NCBI RefSeq assembly: GCF_002105465.1
Contig: NZ_NCSQ01000171.1
Span: forward strand, 62,510 to 126,509
Source: Aquidulcibacter paucihalophilus
GTDB lineage: Bacteria; Pseudomonadota; Alphaproteobacteria; Caulobacterales; Aquidulcibacteraceae
Length of the DNA stretch: 64,000 bases
Direction: 5' to 3'
Part shown: positions 18,117 through 27,263 of the stretch, piece after piece
Layout of the letters: every line of letters starts with the position of its first letter
Numbering within the stretch: the stretch's first letter is position 1
The notes under the pieces: generated by a model
Database searches by the model: none
The model's input: the letters and a program-made list of their open reading frames with translations, nothing else
What the model was told of the DNA's origin: nothing
Position numbers and translations under genes: made by a program

Positions 18117-19988
18117 ATGCTGCAAATCACAGATCTAACCTATCGTCTCGCGCGGCGCGTGCTGTTCGATGGGGCCAATGCCGTCATATCAGACGGCTGG
18201 AAGGTCGGTTTGGTGGGCAAGAATGGCTCTGGCAAATCAACACTTTTGCGCATCATTCAAGATGAAGCCGTGAAGGGCGACGGCAGTGTGCGCCTAAAGC
18301 GTGGCGCGCGTATGGGTTTCGTTGCCCAAGAGATCGCCGCAATACCTGACCCAATGCTGGAAGTCGTCTTGGCAGCAGATACCGAACGCGCCAGTCTCAT
18401 GGCAGAAGCAGAAACCGCGACGGACCCCAATCGCATCGGCGAAATCCACACACGCTTGGCTGATATTGACGCCTATTCAGCTGAAGCGCGCGCAAGTGAA
18501 ATCCTTGTCGGCCTTGGCTTTAAACAAGACGAACTGATGAACCCGGCAGGCTCCTTCTCGGGTGGTTGGCGGATGCGCGCCGCCTTGGCAGGGGTCTTAT
18601 TCTCGATGCCTGACCTCTTGGTTTTGGACGAGCCGACCAATTATCTCGACCTTGAGGGTGCGGCTTGGCTAGAGGCCTTTTTACGCAAATATCCAAATAC
18701 GGTTCTGGTCGTCAGCCATGACCGCGAAATGCTCAATCGCTCTGTGACCCACATTATGGCGCTGGAAGACGCGAAGCTTGAAGTCCATGCGGGTGGCTAT
18801 GACACCTATCTGCGTCGGCGTGCCGAACGGGCCGCACTCTTGGCCGGTCAGAAAGCCAAACAAGATGCGGCGCGCGCCCATCTACAAGCCTTTGTCGACC
18901 GCTTCCGGGCCAAGGCCTCCAAAGCTCGCCAGGCCCAAAGCCGGATCAAAATGTTGGAGAAGATGCAGGAAATCTCGGTTCCAATCGCGGACCGGGCAAT
19001 GCCGTTCCATTTTGAAGAACCAAGCGAGCTTGCCTCACCCCTCATCCAATTAGACGAAGCAGACCTCGGCTATATTGATGGAAAGCCTGTCTTGAGGAAG
19101 GTTGACTTCCGCCTCGACCACGATGACCGCATCGTCATCATCGGACCCAATGGGCAAGGCAAAACCACTTTGGTCAAATCCATTGGTGCCCGGCTAGAAT
19201 TGTTGAATGGCAAGCGGCGCGCCTCAAAAGCGGTCAAGATCGGCTATTTCAGTCAAGATCAATTGGATGAATTGCGCGCCGGGGAAACCGTGCTGCAGCA
19301 CGTCCGGGATCTCGAGCCGGATTGGCCGCCTTCGCGCCACCGATCCTTGGCCGCTCGGATGGGGTTCGGGCAAGAAAAAATCGATACCCATGTCGAAAAG
19401 CTCTCGGGCGGGGAGAAGGTGCGTTTGCTTTTAGGCCTCATGGCTTATGCCAAGCCGCACGTTCTGATCTTGGACGAGCCGACCAGCCACTTGGACATCG
19501 ATAGTCGGGAAGCGCTGATCCACGCGCTGAATGAATATTCTGGTGCCGTATTGCTGATTACGCACGATGTTTATTTGGCTGAGGCATGCGCGGACCGGCT
19601 GTGGCTGGTCCATAACGGCCAAGCTCGCGCCTATGACGGGGACTTGACGGACTATCGAGGTCTGGTCCTCAGTGCAGATCGCCCCGATGGCGGCAGTGCA
19701 GGTAAAAATGCACCCAAGGCCGCTACCAAGAATGACGTCAGTGGCGGCAAAAAAGCGCCCTCCCTTTCCACTTTGCGCTTTCGCTTGGCCGACGCAGAAA
19801 AAGCCGTCACCAAGGAGCAGCACGCTCTTGACACCATCGATGCGCGGCTTGCCTCCCCCAGCCTCTATACCGAAGGGGCGAAGGCTATCGAAGAACTCAC
19901 CAAGAAGCGCGCTTGGCACGCAGAAGCCCTGGCCAAGGCGGAGGCAGCCTGGCTTGAGCTTAGTGAGGCGATTGAGGCTGCATCCTGA
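18117..19988 (+). CDS. ABC-F family ATPase
   Basis: A cytoplasmic twin-cassette ATPase of 623 residues without membrane segments; ABC-F proteins act on the ribosome (translation factors or, in some cases, antibiotic protection). Cassette 1 has Walker A GKNGSGKST (34-42), signature FSGGWRMR and Walker B LLVLDEPTNYLDL. The linker contains the P-site tolerance region rich in Lys/Arg (FRAKASKARQAQSR). Cassette 2 has GPNGQGKTT, LSGGEKVR and LILDEPTSHLD. A C-terminal charged coiled coil of about 75 residues resembles Uup-type members. It is followed by an intrinsic terminator shared with rplS. Exact subfamily is not settled. Confidence 0.88.
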   Translation: MLQITDLTYRLARRVLFDGANAVISDGWKVGLVGKNGSGKSTLLRIIQDEAVKGDGSVRLKRGARMGFVAQEIAAIPDPMLEVVLAADTERASLMAEAETATDPNRIGEIHTRLADIDAYSAEARASEILVGLGFKQDELMNPAGSFSGGWRMRAALAGVLFSMPDLLVLDEPTNYLDLEGAAWLEAFLRKYPNTVLVVSHDREMLNRSVTHIMALEDAKLEVHAGGYDTYLRRRAERAALLAGQKAKQDAARAHLQAFVDRFRAKASKARQAQSRIKMLEKMQEISVPIADRAMPFHFEEPSELASPLIQLDEADLGYIDGKPVLRKVDFRLDHDDRIVIIGPNGQGKTTLVKSIGARLELLNGKRRASKAVKIGYFSQDQLDELRAGETVLQHVRDLEPDWPPSRHRSLAARMGFGQEKIDTHVEKLSGGEKVRLLLGLMAYAKPHVLILDEPTSHLDIDSREALIHALNEYSGAVLLITHDVYLAEACADRLWLVHNGQARAYDGDLTDYRGLVLSADRPDGGSAGKNAPKAATKNDVSGGKKAPSLSTLRFRLADAEKAVTKEQHALDTIDARLASPSLYTEGAKAIEELTKKRAWHAEALAKAEAAWLELSEAIEAAS

Positions 19989-20001
19989 CAGCTAAAGCGA
20001 A

Positions 20002-20027
20002 AAAGGCGGCCCCAAGGGACCGCCTTT
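20002..20027. terminator. Terminator between ABC-F gene and rplS
   Basis: AAAGGCGG (20002-20009) pairs with CCGCCTTT (20020-20027); CCC/GGG inside extends the stem with one mismatch. A-rich and T-rich flanks allow it to act for both convergent genes. Confidence 0.8.
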
Positions 20028-20051
20028 GTAACTATGTGCCAATAGCTTAGC

Positions 20052-20429
20052 TTATTCGCCGAAGCCGCGGCCGTCGGTGCGCTCAGCGATGCGAGCCGAT
20101 TTACCGCGGCGATCACGCAGATAATACAGCTTGGCGCGGCGAACTTTACCTTTACGCACGACGGTGATCGACTCAACGTTTGGCGAATGCAGTGGGAAAA
20201 CCCGCTCAACGCCTTCGCCGAAAGAGATTTTGCGAACAGTGAAGTTAGCATTGATGCCACCGCCAGAGCGGGCAATACAAACGCCTTCATAGGCCTGAAC
20301 GCGCTCGCGTTCACCTTCTTTGATCTTCACGTTGACGCGCAGGGTGTCACCTGGCGAAAATTCTGGGATGGACTTGCCTTCGGAGACGCGTGCGACTTCC
20401 TCGGCATCGAGTGTTTCGATGATATTCAT
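20052..20429 (-). CDS. rplS: 50S ribosomal protein L19
   Basis: L19 sits at the interface between the ribosomal subunits. The 125-residue product has the standard features: [29 protein letters not shown], the [21 protein letters not shown] core in part, and the basic RRAKLYYLR near the end. It lies 127 bases downstream of trmD on the same strand, a conserved pair; rpsP and rimM, which normally stand in front, are not here. The 127-base leader could hold an autoregulatory structure but none is obvious. Confidence 0.95.
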   Translation of the reverse strand: MNIIETLDAEEVARVSEGKSIPEFSPGDTLRVNVKIKEGERERVQAYEGVCIARSGGGINANFTVRKISFGEGVERVFPLHSPNVESITVVRKGKVRRAKLYYLRDRRGKSARIAERTDGRGFGE

Positions 20430-20556
20430 ATCAGCTCACCTTGCACGATTCCAACTTAAGTCTTTGAAACCAGATCAAAAGCTCAAGCAGGCCGCGGCAT
20501 TGTTGTTGTCAAAGAGAACTTTGAGGTTGAAAGAAGAGGCGCATTTATACGAATGA

Positions 20557-21252
20557 TCAGGCTTTGTCACCCTTATAAACTGCCCAAAGGTCTGGTCGGC
20601 GCGCCTCAGTCGCGGATTCAGATTGCTCTTTCTTCCACGCGGCAATCTTAGCGTGATCGCCCGACATCAGGACGAGCGGGATTTCGTGGCCCTCAAAACT
20701 GCGCGGCCGGGTATAGAGTGGATGTTCTAAGAGGCCTGTTTCAAAGCTTTCCTCGCCTAGGCTTTCGGCATTGCCGAGAAGGCCAGGCAATAAACGTACA
20801 CTGGCCTCGACCAGCATTTGCGCGGGCAAATCCCCCCCAGTCAAGACGATATCGCCCACCGATATTTCCTCCATCTCACGTGCCTGAATGACACGTTCAT
20901 CAAGACCTTCAAAGCGGCCACAAAACAAGATGACACCTGGGCCCGCAGCCAATTCTCGAACCCGAGCTTGGGTCAAGGGCTTGCCACGCGGGGTTAGGTA
21001 AATCAGAGGACGACCATCACGAGGAATGCTATCAATGGCACGAGCAGCTACGTCGGCCTTCATCACCATGCCAGCACCACCTCCAGCTGGGGTGTCGTCG
21101 ACCTGACGGTGCTTCCCATCGCCAAAGCCTCGCAAGTGAATCAATTCCAGCGACCATACGGATTTCTCAAGCCCATTGCCGATCAAGGATGCGCTAAGCG
21201 CGCCGGGCCAGGCCTCTGGGGTTAGGGTGATGACGGAGACAGAAAAGGGCAT
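20557..21252 (-). CDS. trmD: tRNA (guanine-37 N1)-methyltransferase TrmD
   Basis: TrmD methylates G37 next to the anticodon using S-adenosylmethionine and prevents +1 frameshifting. Its SPOUT trefoil-knot motifs are clear: DDTPAGGGAGMVMK, IYLTPRGKPLTQ, LFCGRFEGLDERVI and ISVGDIVLTGGDLPA. Most of the product length (about 231 residues) matches the family. The frame is open to 21300, but the conserved N-terminus starts at MPFSVSVITLTPEA, giving 21252. It is read together with rplS downstream. Confidence 0.93.
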   Translation of the reverse strand: MPFSVSVITLTPEAWPGALSASLIGNGLEKSVWSLELIHLRGFGDGKHRQVDDTPAGGGAGMVMKADVAARAIDSIPRDGRPLIYLTPRGKPLTQARVRELAAGPGVILFCGRFEGLDERVIQAREMEEISVGDIVLTGGDLPAQMLVEASVRLLPGLLGNAESLGEESFETGLLEHPLYTRPRSFEGHEIPLVLMSGDHAKIAAWKKEQSESATEARRPDLWAVYKGDKA

Positions 21253-21374
21253 GGTGTCTTCTAGCCTAGCTATAAGCTTCTGCGAAGTCGGCCCAAACAT
21301 AACGGCAGGAGCCCGCGAACGCGACCTGCGAACCCAGACGTGACGGCCCCGAAAAGCCGCGCTAAAGGGTCAGA

Positions 21375-22787
21375 ATGAACATTTATTTTCTGGGAATCGG
21401 TGGAGCTGGCGTCAGCGCTTTGGCCAGCGTCTTGCAGTCGCAAGGCAATAATGTCACCGGATCAGATGAAGGGGTTTTCCCGCCCGTATCAACCTATCTT
21501 GATCAAGCTGGCATTGTCTATGCCAAGCGCTTTGACGTGGCCAATCTACCAAAGAAAATCGACGTAGCTGTGGTAGGAACCACTGCAAAAATGGACCCGG
21601 CAACCAATCCCGAATTAGCTGAACTGCAGGCGCGCGGCGTCCCTTGCTATAATTTCGCAACTTACCTTGGCCACTACACACAAGGACGCGAAAATCTCAT
21701 TGTTGCGGGCAGCTTTGGCAAAAGCTCGCTCACCGCCTTGGTTGCCTTCCTATTGCGCCATGCTGGGCAAGATCCTGGCTGGTTCATTGGTGCGATCCCG
21801 CTAGACTTGCCCAAAACTGGCCACGCGGGCACAGACCCATTGTTTGTCATGGAAGGCGATGAATATATCGTCAGCCTGCAGGATCGGCGCAGCAAGTTCG
21901 AACTCTATCATCCAAGCCACATCCTGATTTCCTCCATTGTTCATGACCATATCAATATGTTCCCGACGATGGAGAGTTATGAAGCCCCTTTTTCCAAGCT
22001 ATTCTCAAACTTACCCAAAGACGGATTGTTGATCGCTTGCCACACCTATGAGCCCGTGCGTCGGTTGGTCGGGGACCGACCAGCAATCTGGTACGGCCTT
22101 AAATCCAATCCGGGCTATTTCGCTGACGCGATCACAATCGGTGAAGTCACCCGATTTGACCTTGTTTGCCCAAACGGCGACCGGATCGCACTGGAGACCG
22201 AATTGTTGGGCCTCCACAATATTGAGAATCTGATCGGCGGCGCCGCCTTTGTGCTGGAACGTGGCCTGATGACCCCTTCGCAGATTCAAGCGGCAGTGCG
22301 TGCCTTCCGCGGCGTTGCCCGTCGCCTTGACAAGAAAACCAACACCTCCGTCGTCCCGGCTTATGAAGGTTTTGGTTCCTCCTTTGAGAAAGCCCGCTCC
22401 GCGATTGATGCGATCCGCCTCCATTTCCCGAGCCGCCCTTTGGTGGTCGTATTTGAGCCGCATACATTTTCTTGGCGCAATCAAGACGCATTGAGCTGGT
22501 ATGATCGTGTTTTTGACGGCTGCGATCAGGTCCATATTTTACCGCCGCCCCGAATTGGCGCGGCAAGCCAAAGCCAGCTCACGCTCGTCGAAATCTTGTC
22601 GCGCGTCCATTCCGCCGGTGTTTCCGCCCAAGGCGTGGAGGATACAGATTCCTTTCTTGAACAAATGCCGACCCGACTCAAGGGGGATGAGGTCGTCCTC
22701 CTTCTGTCCTCTGGACCGCTTGATGGCCTAGCCCACAGCCTCCCCAAACGCCTCGACGCATTATTTGGGGACCGGACCGCTAGCTGA
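21375..22787 (+). CDS. Mpl/MurC-like muropeptide or glutamate ligase, unusual motifs
   Basis: A 470-residue Mur-ligase-fold protein, most similar in layout to Mpl, which recycles the murein tripeptide by joining it to UDP-MurNAc. The N-terminal Rossmann part (IYFLGIGGAGVSALA, residues 3-17), the acidic VMEGDEY (158-164) and the HNIENLIGG stretch (281-289) are Mur-like. Two signatures differ from the usual form: the P-loop is AGSFGKSS (111-118) where Mpl and MurC have GTHGKTT, and the DDFAHHP-type motif is replaced by YEGFGSS (330-336). EPHTFSWR (361-368) keeps the third-domain motif. Substrate may therefore differ. The next gene starts on the last base of its stop codon. Confidence 0.68.
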   Translation: MNIYFLGIGGAGVSALASVLQSQGNNVTGSDEGVFPPVSTYLDQAGIVYAKRFDVANLPKKIDVAVVGTTAKMDPATNPELAELQARGVPCYNFATYLGHYTQGRENLIVAGSFGKSSLTALVAFLLRHAGQDPGWFIGAIPLDLPKTGHAGTDPLFVMEGDEYIVSLQDRRSKFELYHPSHILISSIVHDHINMFPTMESYEAPFSKLFSNLPKDGLLIACHTYEPVRRLVGDRPAIWYGLKSNPGYFADAITIGEVTRFDLVCPNGDRIALETELLGLHNIENLIGGAAFVLERGLMTPSQIQAAVRAFRGVARRLDKKTNTSVVPAYEGFGSSFEKARSAIDAIRLHFPSRPLVVVFEPHTFSWRNQDALSWYDRVFDGCDQVHILPPPRIGAASQSQLTLVEILSRVHSAGVSAQGVEDTDSFLEQMPTRLKGDEVVLLLSSGPLDGLAHSLPKRLDALFGDRTAS

Positions 22788-23434
22788 TGAACTTCGACCA
22801 TCTCCCCATAGACCCCCACGCCTATGTATCTTTCTTGCTGATTATGGCGGGTATGGCTGCGACTCCTGGGCCAGCGAACCTGTTTGCTTTGGCAACCGGG
22901 CTGGCCCATGGTCCACGTGCGGGACTATGGGGTGTGTTCGGAATGAACGTTGCTTCATTGGTGTGGTTCGTCTTTGCGGCATTAGGATTGGGTGTGCTGA
23001 TGCAACTCTATCCCACCGTGTTTTCCATGCTTGCCATATTGGGCGGGCTGTATTTGGCTTGGTTGGGCTTTAAGGCGCTGCGGTCCGCGCTGTCGAAGGA
23101 GACGCAAGGCTTCAAACTTACGGGACATGCTGCAGGGAGCAACCCTTTCAAAGACGGCTTTCTGGTTCAGATCAGCAATCCAAAGGCACTGCTCTTTTTT
23201 ACCGCTGTCTTACCGCCTTTTATTGACCCACAGCGCGACACGGTCCCGCAATTGGCGATGTTCGCGGCTGGGACGATTCTGTTTGATACAATCACCATGT
23301 CGATGTTTGCACTCGCCGGTGGCCTGATGGCGCAACAGTTTGCGCAAGCCCGCTTCGCCCGCCTCTTTTCAGGAGCTGTTGGGATATTGCTCCTCAGCAC
23401 AGCCACGATGATGCTGCTTAGGACTGCGCATTGA
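22787..23434 (+). CDS. LysE/RhtB-family amino acid exporter
   Basis: A 215-residue inner-membrane protein with about six transmembrane segments, in the LysE/RhtB superfamily that exports amino acids or their derivatives. The family signature MAATPGPANLFALATG is at about residues 23-38, and GGLYLAWLGFKALRSA and FLVQISNPKALLFF are also typical. The ATG overlaps the stop of the Mur-ligase-like gene by one base, so translation is probably coupled. The substrate cannot be read from the sequence. Confidence 0.85.
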   Translation: MNFDHLPIDPHAYVSFLLIMAGMAATPGPANLFALATGLAHGPRAGLWGVFGMNVASLVWFVFAALGLGVLMQLYPTVFSMLAILGGLYLAWLGFKALRSALSKETQGFKLTGHAAGSNPFKDGFLVQISNPKALLFFTAVLPPFIDPQRDTVPQLAMFAAGTILFDTITMSMFALAGGLMAQQFAQARFARLFSGAVGILLLSTATMMLLRTAH

Positions 23435-23452
23435 ACTCTCAAGCAAACCACT

Positions 23453-23474
23453 TCATTGAATATTTTTTCAGTGA
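23453..23474. promoter_or_regulatory. Inverted repeat upstream of the TetR gene
   Basis: TCATTGAA (23453-23460) and TTCAGTGA (23467-23474) are inverted repeats with one mismatch and a 6-base spacer. The 22-base site ends 10 bases before the TetR start codon, a position and size expected for an autoregulatory TetR operator. Low AT-rich complexity in the spacer means it could also be chance. Confidence 0.45.
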
Positions 23475-23483
23475 GATGTGGGC

Positions 23484-24026
23484 ATGGCTAAGAGACGTTC
23501 CCCAGAACCGGTTTCAGTCATTGAGGACCGCCTCCTGCGCGCATCGGTCGCGTTAGGTGATAGTCTTGACAGCATCTCCATGCCGGAATTGGCCGCCGCT
23601 GCCCAAATCGCCGTAGGCACCTTGTATCGAATTGCACCCTCGAAAACAGCACTTGCCGTCCTTCTTAACGCTCGCGCACAAGCCCAGTTTGATCGCCATG
23701 TTTTCGCGCCCTTCCCAGCGCGACTTAGTCTTGAAGAGCGATTTCGGTTAATGTGGTCTAGGCTTGCCGAGTTTGCGTTACAGAAAGCGGACATAGCGGC
23801 CTATCTAGCGCGCAAGCCGATGGCCTCTGACAGCGCCTTCATCAAGGCTAGCGCGATATTTGCGCGCGATGGCGCGGCCACCGGCGCGTTGAAGCCACTC
23901 AGCGGAGAAGAATTGGCTGCTATTGTCTGGGGTCCACTGTCTGCCCTCTTGCGCAACCATGCCTGTTCGGTGGAAAGTCTCAAACAACTCGAACAAGCGG
24001 CGTGGGATGGACTACGTCACACATAA
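23484..24026 (+). CDS. TetR/AcrR-family transcriptional regulator
   Basis: A regulator of 180 residues. The N-terminal helix-turn-helix reads VIEDRLLRASVALGDSLDSISMPELAAAAQIAVGTLYRIAPSKTAL, the typical TetR DNA-binding layout with GTLYR at the recognition helix. The C-terminal ligand-binding half is divergent. The start was set at ATG 23484; a GTG two codons earlier (23478) is possible. The SDR gene follows after 14 bases on the same strand, so the regulator probably controls its own operon through the repeat just upstream. The effector is unknown. Confidence 0.82.
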   Translation: MAKRRSPEPVSVIEDRLLRASVALGDSLDSISMPELAAAAQIAVGTLYRIAPSKTALAVLLNARAQAQFDRHVFAPFPARLSLEERFRLMWSRLAEFALQKADIAAYLARKPMASDSAFIKASAIFARDGAATGALKPLSGEELAAIVWGPLSALLRNHACSVESLKQLEQAAWDGLRHT

Positions 24027-24040
24027 TCAGGGAGACGACA

Positions 24041-24817
24041 ATGACTGGACGTATGGCCGGCAAAATGGCCTTAATCACCGGGGCTGCCCAAGGTTTAGGT
24101 GCAGCCATCGCGACCATGTATGCCAAGGAAGGCGCAAAAGTCGTCGTCACTGACATTAATGGAGCGGGTGCTGAGGCAACCGCTGCTGCCATCAACGCGC
24201 TTTATCCCGGCCATGCTACCGCCTTCCAGCAAGATGTTTGCTCGGAAGCGCGTTGGATCGAGATCGTCAATGCAGCCCATGATGCCATGGGAGGCCTCAA
24301 TGTTCTGGTCAACAACGCCGGTATCGGCAGCCTTGGTTCGGTTGAAAGCGAAAGCTTTGAGAACTGGAAGAAGGTAATGGCGGTAGATGTCGATTCCGTC
24401 TTCTTAGGATGTAAATATGCCCTTGGCGTCATGAAACCCTATGGGCCCGGCGCAATCGTCAACATCTCCTCCATCGCTGGCCTGATCGCTTCAGCCAATT
24501 ATGCCGCTTACAATGCCGCAAAGGCCGCTGTTTGGTTGCTGACAAAGTCCGTCGCTCTTCATTGCGCACGCAAAGTGCCGGGTTTCCGCTGCAATTCGAT
24601 CCACCCAACCTTTATCAAGACACCCATCCTAGACGGAATGGCTGGATTGGTTGGCTCACAAGAAGAAGCTTATGCAAAACTGGCTCGCCAAGTGCCGCTA
24701 GGCCGCTTAGGTGAACCAGACGATATCGCTTATGCGGCCGTCTATCTGGCCAGCGATGAGAGCAAGTTTGTCACGGGGGCAGAGTTGAAAGTCGATGGCG
24801 GCATCTCGGCCATGTAG
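24041..24817 (+). CDS. Short-chain dehydrogenase/reductase
   Basis: A classical SDR of 258 residues: nucleotide-binding TGAAQGLG (13-20), Asp38 in VVVTDIN suggesting NAD preference, NNAG (91-94), and catalytic Ser144, Tyr157 and Lys161. The stretch CARKVPGFRCNSIHPTFIKTPIL is reminiscent of hydroxysteroid and cyclic-alcohol dehydrogenases, but I would not assign a substrate. GGGAG lies about 8 bases upstream of the ATG at 24041. It is probably co-transcribed with the TetR gene in front, which suggests inducible oxidation of an alcohol-type compound. Confidence 0.85.
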   Translation: MTGRMAGKMALITGAAQGLGAAIATMYAKEGAKVVVTDINGAGAEATAAAINALYPGHATAFQQDVCSEARWIEIVNAAHDAMGGLNVLVNNAGIGSLGSVESESFENWKKVMAVDVDSVFLGCKYALGVMKPYGPGAIVNISSIAGLIASANYAAYNAAKAAVWLLTKSVALHCARKVPGFRCNSIHPTFIKTPILDGMAGLVGSQEEAYAKLARQVPLGRLGEPDDIAYAAVYLASDESKFVTGAELKVDGGISAM

Positions 24818-24826
24818 GCCGAAAGC

Positions 24827-25276
24827 CTAACGCACAATGACAGACAACAACACGACACGTGCAATGCCGGGGCCGACCACACGGTCGGTTACCGCCTGCA
24901 TGCGCTGACCTAAAATCTGCGTATCGGGCACACGGCCCGGGACGAAGAAGCTATTCACAAATTCCTGCGCCACACCACGCCAAGCCGCTCGTAAAGATGG
25001 CGTGGCTGCTTGTGCCCGCTCCCGCTGGGGCATGGCACTCACTACAATACCCATATCGATCTGGATGATACCAATTGACCGATACTGGCGCATGATACTG
25101 GCTGTAATTTGGTTAGACCCGAGAAAGCCGGCCTCATTGCCGCCGCCTTTGGGCACAGGCTTTGCGGCCTCCGCTGAGAGAACCCCGACGCTCGCACTAG
25201 AGGTCAAAGCAAGCGTTGCAGCGGTCGCAGACTTAGCGAAGCAACGTCTGCTCAGAATTTGAATCGAATCGGTCAT
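24827..25276 (-). CDS. Small exported protein of unknown function
   Basis: I do not recognise this 149-residue product. Residues about 8-38 (SRRCFAKSATAATLALTSS and on) look like a signal peptide, possibly twin-arginine because of the SRR-x-F pattern. The mature part is about 110 residues with the pattern LRAAWRGVAQEFVN and GPGIARVVLLSVIVR, which loosely recalls small FliL-like exported proteins of Caulobacterales; this is only an impression. It is convergent with the SDR gene (9 bases between stops) and divergent from the Kef gene. Confidence 0.55.
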   Translation of the reverse strand: MTDSIQILSRRCFAKSATAATLALTSSASVGVLSAEAAKPVPKGGGNEAGFLGSNQITASIMRQYRSIGIIQIDMGIVVSAMPQRERAQAATPSLRAAWRGVAQEFVNSFFVPGRVPDTQILGQRMQAVTDRVVGPGIARVVLLSVIVR

Positions 25277-25359
25277 GACATCGATTTTCTAGGAAACGCG
25301 TTAAAGAAACGTGGCAAATCAAGCCAGACTACACTAGGCTTAGTGCAGGAGGATATATT

Positions 25360-27168
25360 TTGGCAGGTATGGTGGACATGACGGCCTTTAAAGAGCCTGT
25401 CATTATTCTGACGGCTGCAGCCATAGTCGTGCCCCTGTTCCACCGATTTAAAATCAGCCCCGTCCTCGGCTTCATCCTATGCGGCATCCTCTTGGGGCCA
25501 TCAGGCTTGGGAGGATTGGCCGTCCAGCAGCCCTGGCTGAATAGCTTCACCATCCAAGATCGCGCGTCCATCGCCATGATGGCGGAAATGGGAATCGTAT
25601 TTCTACTTTTTGCAATCGGTCTTGAACTGTCGTTTGAGCGCCTAAACATGATGCGGAAAGTCGTATTTGGCCTTGGCTCCCTCCAATTGGGTCTATCGGC
25701 ACTTGCGATTTTCGCGGTTTGCTACTTTTTCCTTGATACAACCGGCACCGGGGCCGCGGTTATCGGCCTTGCCTTGTCCTTATCGTCAACCGCCGTTGTA
25801 TTGCAAACTTTGGCCGAGCAAAGGCGCCTGACCAGCCCCACCGGACGCGGCGCTTTTGGCGTCCTACTTTTTCAGGATTTGGCCGTCGTCCCTGTTCTAT
25901 TTGCGGTCTCGATGCTGGCACCCGACAGGATGGGCCTTGGCGTCGGCGGACTTGTTCAGAGCTTGGCGCTGGCGGTGCTTGCCGTTGGCTTGACTATCGT
26001 GATTGGACGAATAGTTCTGCGGCCTCTGTTTCGGCAGGCCGCGCGGACCCGCAGCCCGGAAATCTTTATGGCTGCCTGTTTATTGGTGTTGATTGCAACA
26101 GCCCTCGGCAGCGCGGCTGCGGGACTTTCCATGGCCCTCGGGGCCTTTTTGGCAGGCCTCTTGTTGGCCGAAACGGAGTATCGCCGAGAAGTTGAAGCAA
26201 CTATTGAACCATTCAAAGGCCTATTATTGGGTGTCTTCCTTGTTTCGGTGGGGATGAGTGTTGATATCGCAAAAGTACTGGAGCGGCCGCTTGAGATTGC
26301 CGGGGCAATCATCGGTTTGATCGCACTTAAGGCCGCAGTCGTCGCCGCGCTTGGCCCCAGCTTCGGTATTAAGCGACCCGCCGCTATCAAGGCAGGACTG
26401 ATCCTTGGACCTGGTGGAGAGTTTGCCTTTGTGGTCCTAGGCCTAGCAACCAGCCTCTCGGTTCTACCCGCCGAACAAGCAGACTTTGCCTTGCTTGTTA
26501 CAGCCATCACGATGTGCCTGATCCCGCTTTTGGGTCGCTATGGGAAGCAAAAGACCAACGCGGCACAGCCCACCGACGCCGAGGAAAGGGATTTGGCGCA
26601 ACAAGCCAGTCAAACAGAAAGCCCCCATGTTATTGTCGCTGGCTATGGCCGGGTCGGCGTGGTCGTCGTAGAACTACTGGCCGAGCAAAAAATTCCCTAT
26701 CTTGCCGTAGATTCAGATATTGATCGGGTCCGTCGGGCCCGCAAATCGGGAAAGAACGTCTATTTTGGTGACGCTTCGCGCGGCGAATTTCTGCGTGCAT
26801 GCGGGATCGAGCGGGCGCGGGCCTTGGTTGTAACCATGGATGGCGGCCCAGCCGTTGACCAAGTCGTAACAGCTGCCCACCTTGAACAGCCAAATCTGCC
26901 AATCGTTGCGCGCAGTCGAGACGCCGCACACGCCGTCCATCTTTATAGCTTGGGGGTTCGCGAAGCAGTGCCAGAAACCCTAGAGGCCAGCTTGCAAGTC
27001 GGTGAAGCCATTCTAGTTGAGTCCGGTGTGGCGATGGGCAATATCCTCGTCGCCATTCATGAGAAGCGGGCCTCCATGCGCGCTTCGCTGCTGGAGGCCT
27101 CAACCTCCGCCACACCATCAGAGCGCATGCGGGTACTGCGGGATCAACATCAAAAAGAGGGTACGTAA
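25360..27168 (+). CDS. Kef/CPA2-type cation:proton antiporter with TrkA-N domain
   Basis: A monovalent cation:proton antiporter of the CPA2 family, 602 residues. The first 385 residues form about 12 membrane helices with the typical GFILCGILLGPSGLG and LGAFLAGLLLAET. A cytoplasmic Rossmann (RCK/TrkA-N) domain follows, with VIVAGYGRVG around residues 425-434 and the acidic strand end DSDIDRV. It resembles KefB/KefC, which export K+ under control of glutathione adducts, but no KefF/KefG partner is adjacent. The TTG start is supported by AGGAGG (25347-25352) with a 7-base gap; ATG at 25369 is too far from it. Confidence 0.88.
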   Translation: MAGMVDMTAFKEPVIILTAAAIVVPLFHRFKISPVLGFILCGILLGPSGLGGLAVQQPWLNSFTIQDRASIAMMAEMGIVFLLFAIGLELSFERLNMMRKVVFGLGSLQLGLSALAIFAVCYFFLDTTGTGAAVIGLALSLSSTAVVLQTLAEQRRLTSPTGRGAFGVLLFQDLAVVPVLFAVSMLAPDRMGLGVGGLVQSLALAVLAVGLTIVIGRIVLRPLFRQAARTRSPEIFMAACLLVLIATALGSAAAGLSMALGAFLAGLLLAETEYRREVEATIEPFKGLLLGVFLVSVGMSVDIAKVLERPLEIAGAIIGLIALKAAVVAALGPSFGIKRPAAIKAGLILGPGGEFAFVVLGLATSLSVLPAEQADFALLVTAITMCLIPLLGRYGKQKTNAAQPTDAEERDLAQQASQTESPHVIVAGYGRVGVVVVELLAEQKIPYLAVDSDIDRVRRARKSGKNVYFGDASRGEFLRACGIERARALVVTMDGGPAVDQVVTAAHLEQPNLPIVARSRDAAHAVHLYSLGVREAVPETLEASLQVGEAILVESGVAMGNILVAIHEKRASMRASLLEASTSATPSERMRVLRDQHQKEGT

Positions 27169-27263
27169 GCACTGCCTGCTCCGCATTATGGACACTGCTG
27201 CCATCCTGATTTGACCTCACGCGCTCACAGGCTTAACAGCAACAAAATCCCGGGAGCACCACC

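Noticed and set aside
24815-24832. Short stem TAGGC-CGAAA-GCCTA between two convergent stops
   Set aside because: Only five pairs and no T-run; could easily be chance.
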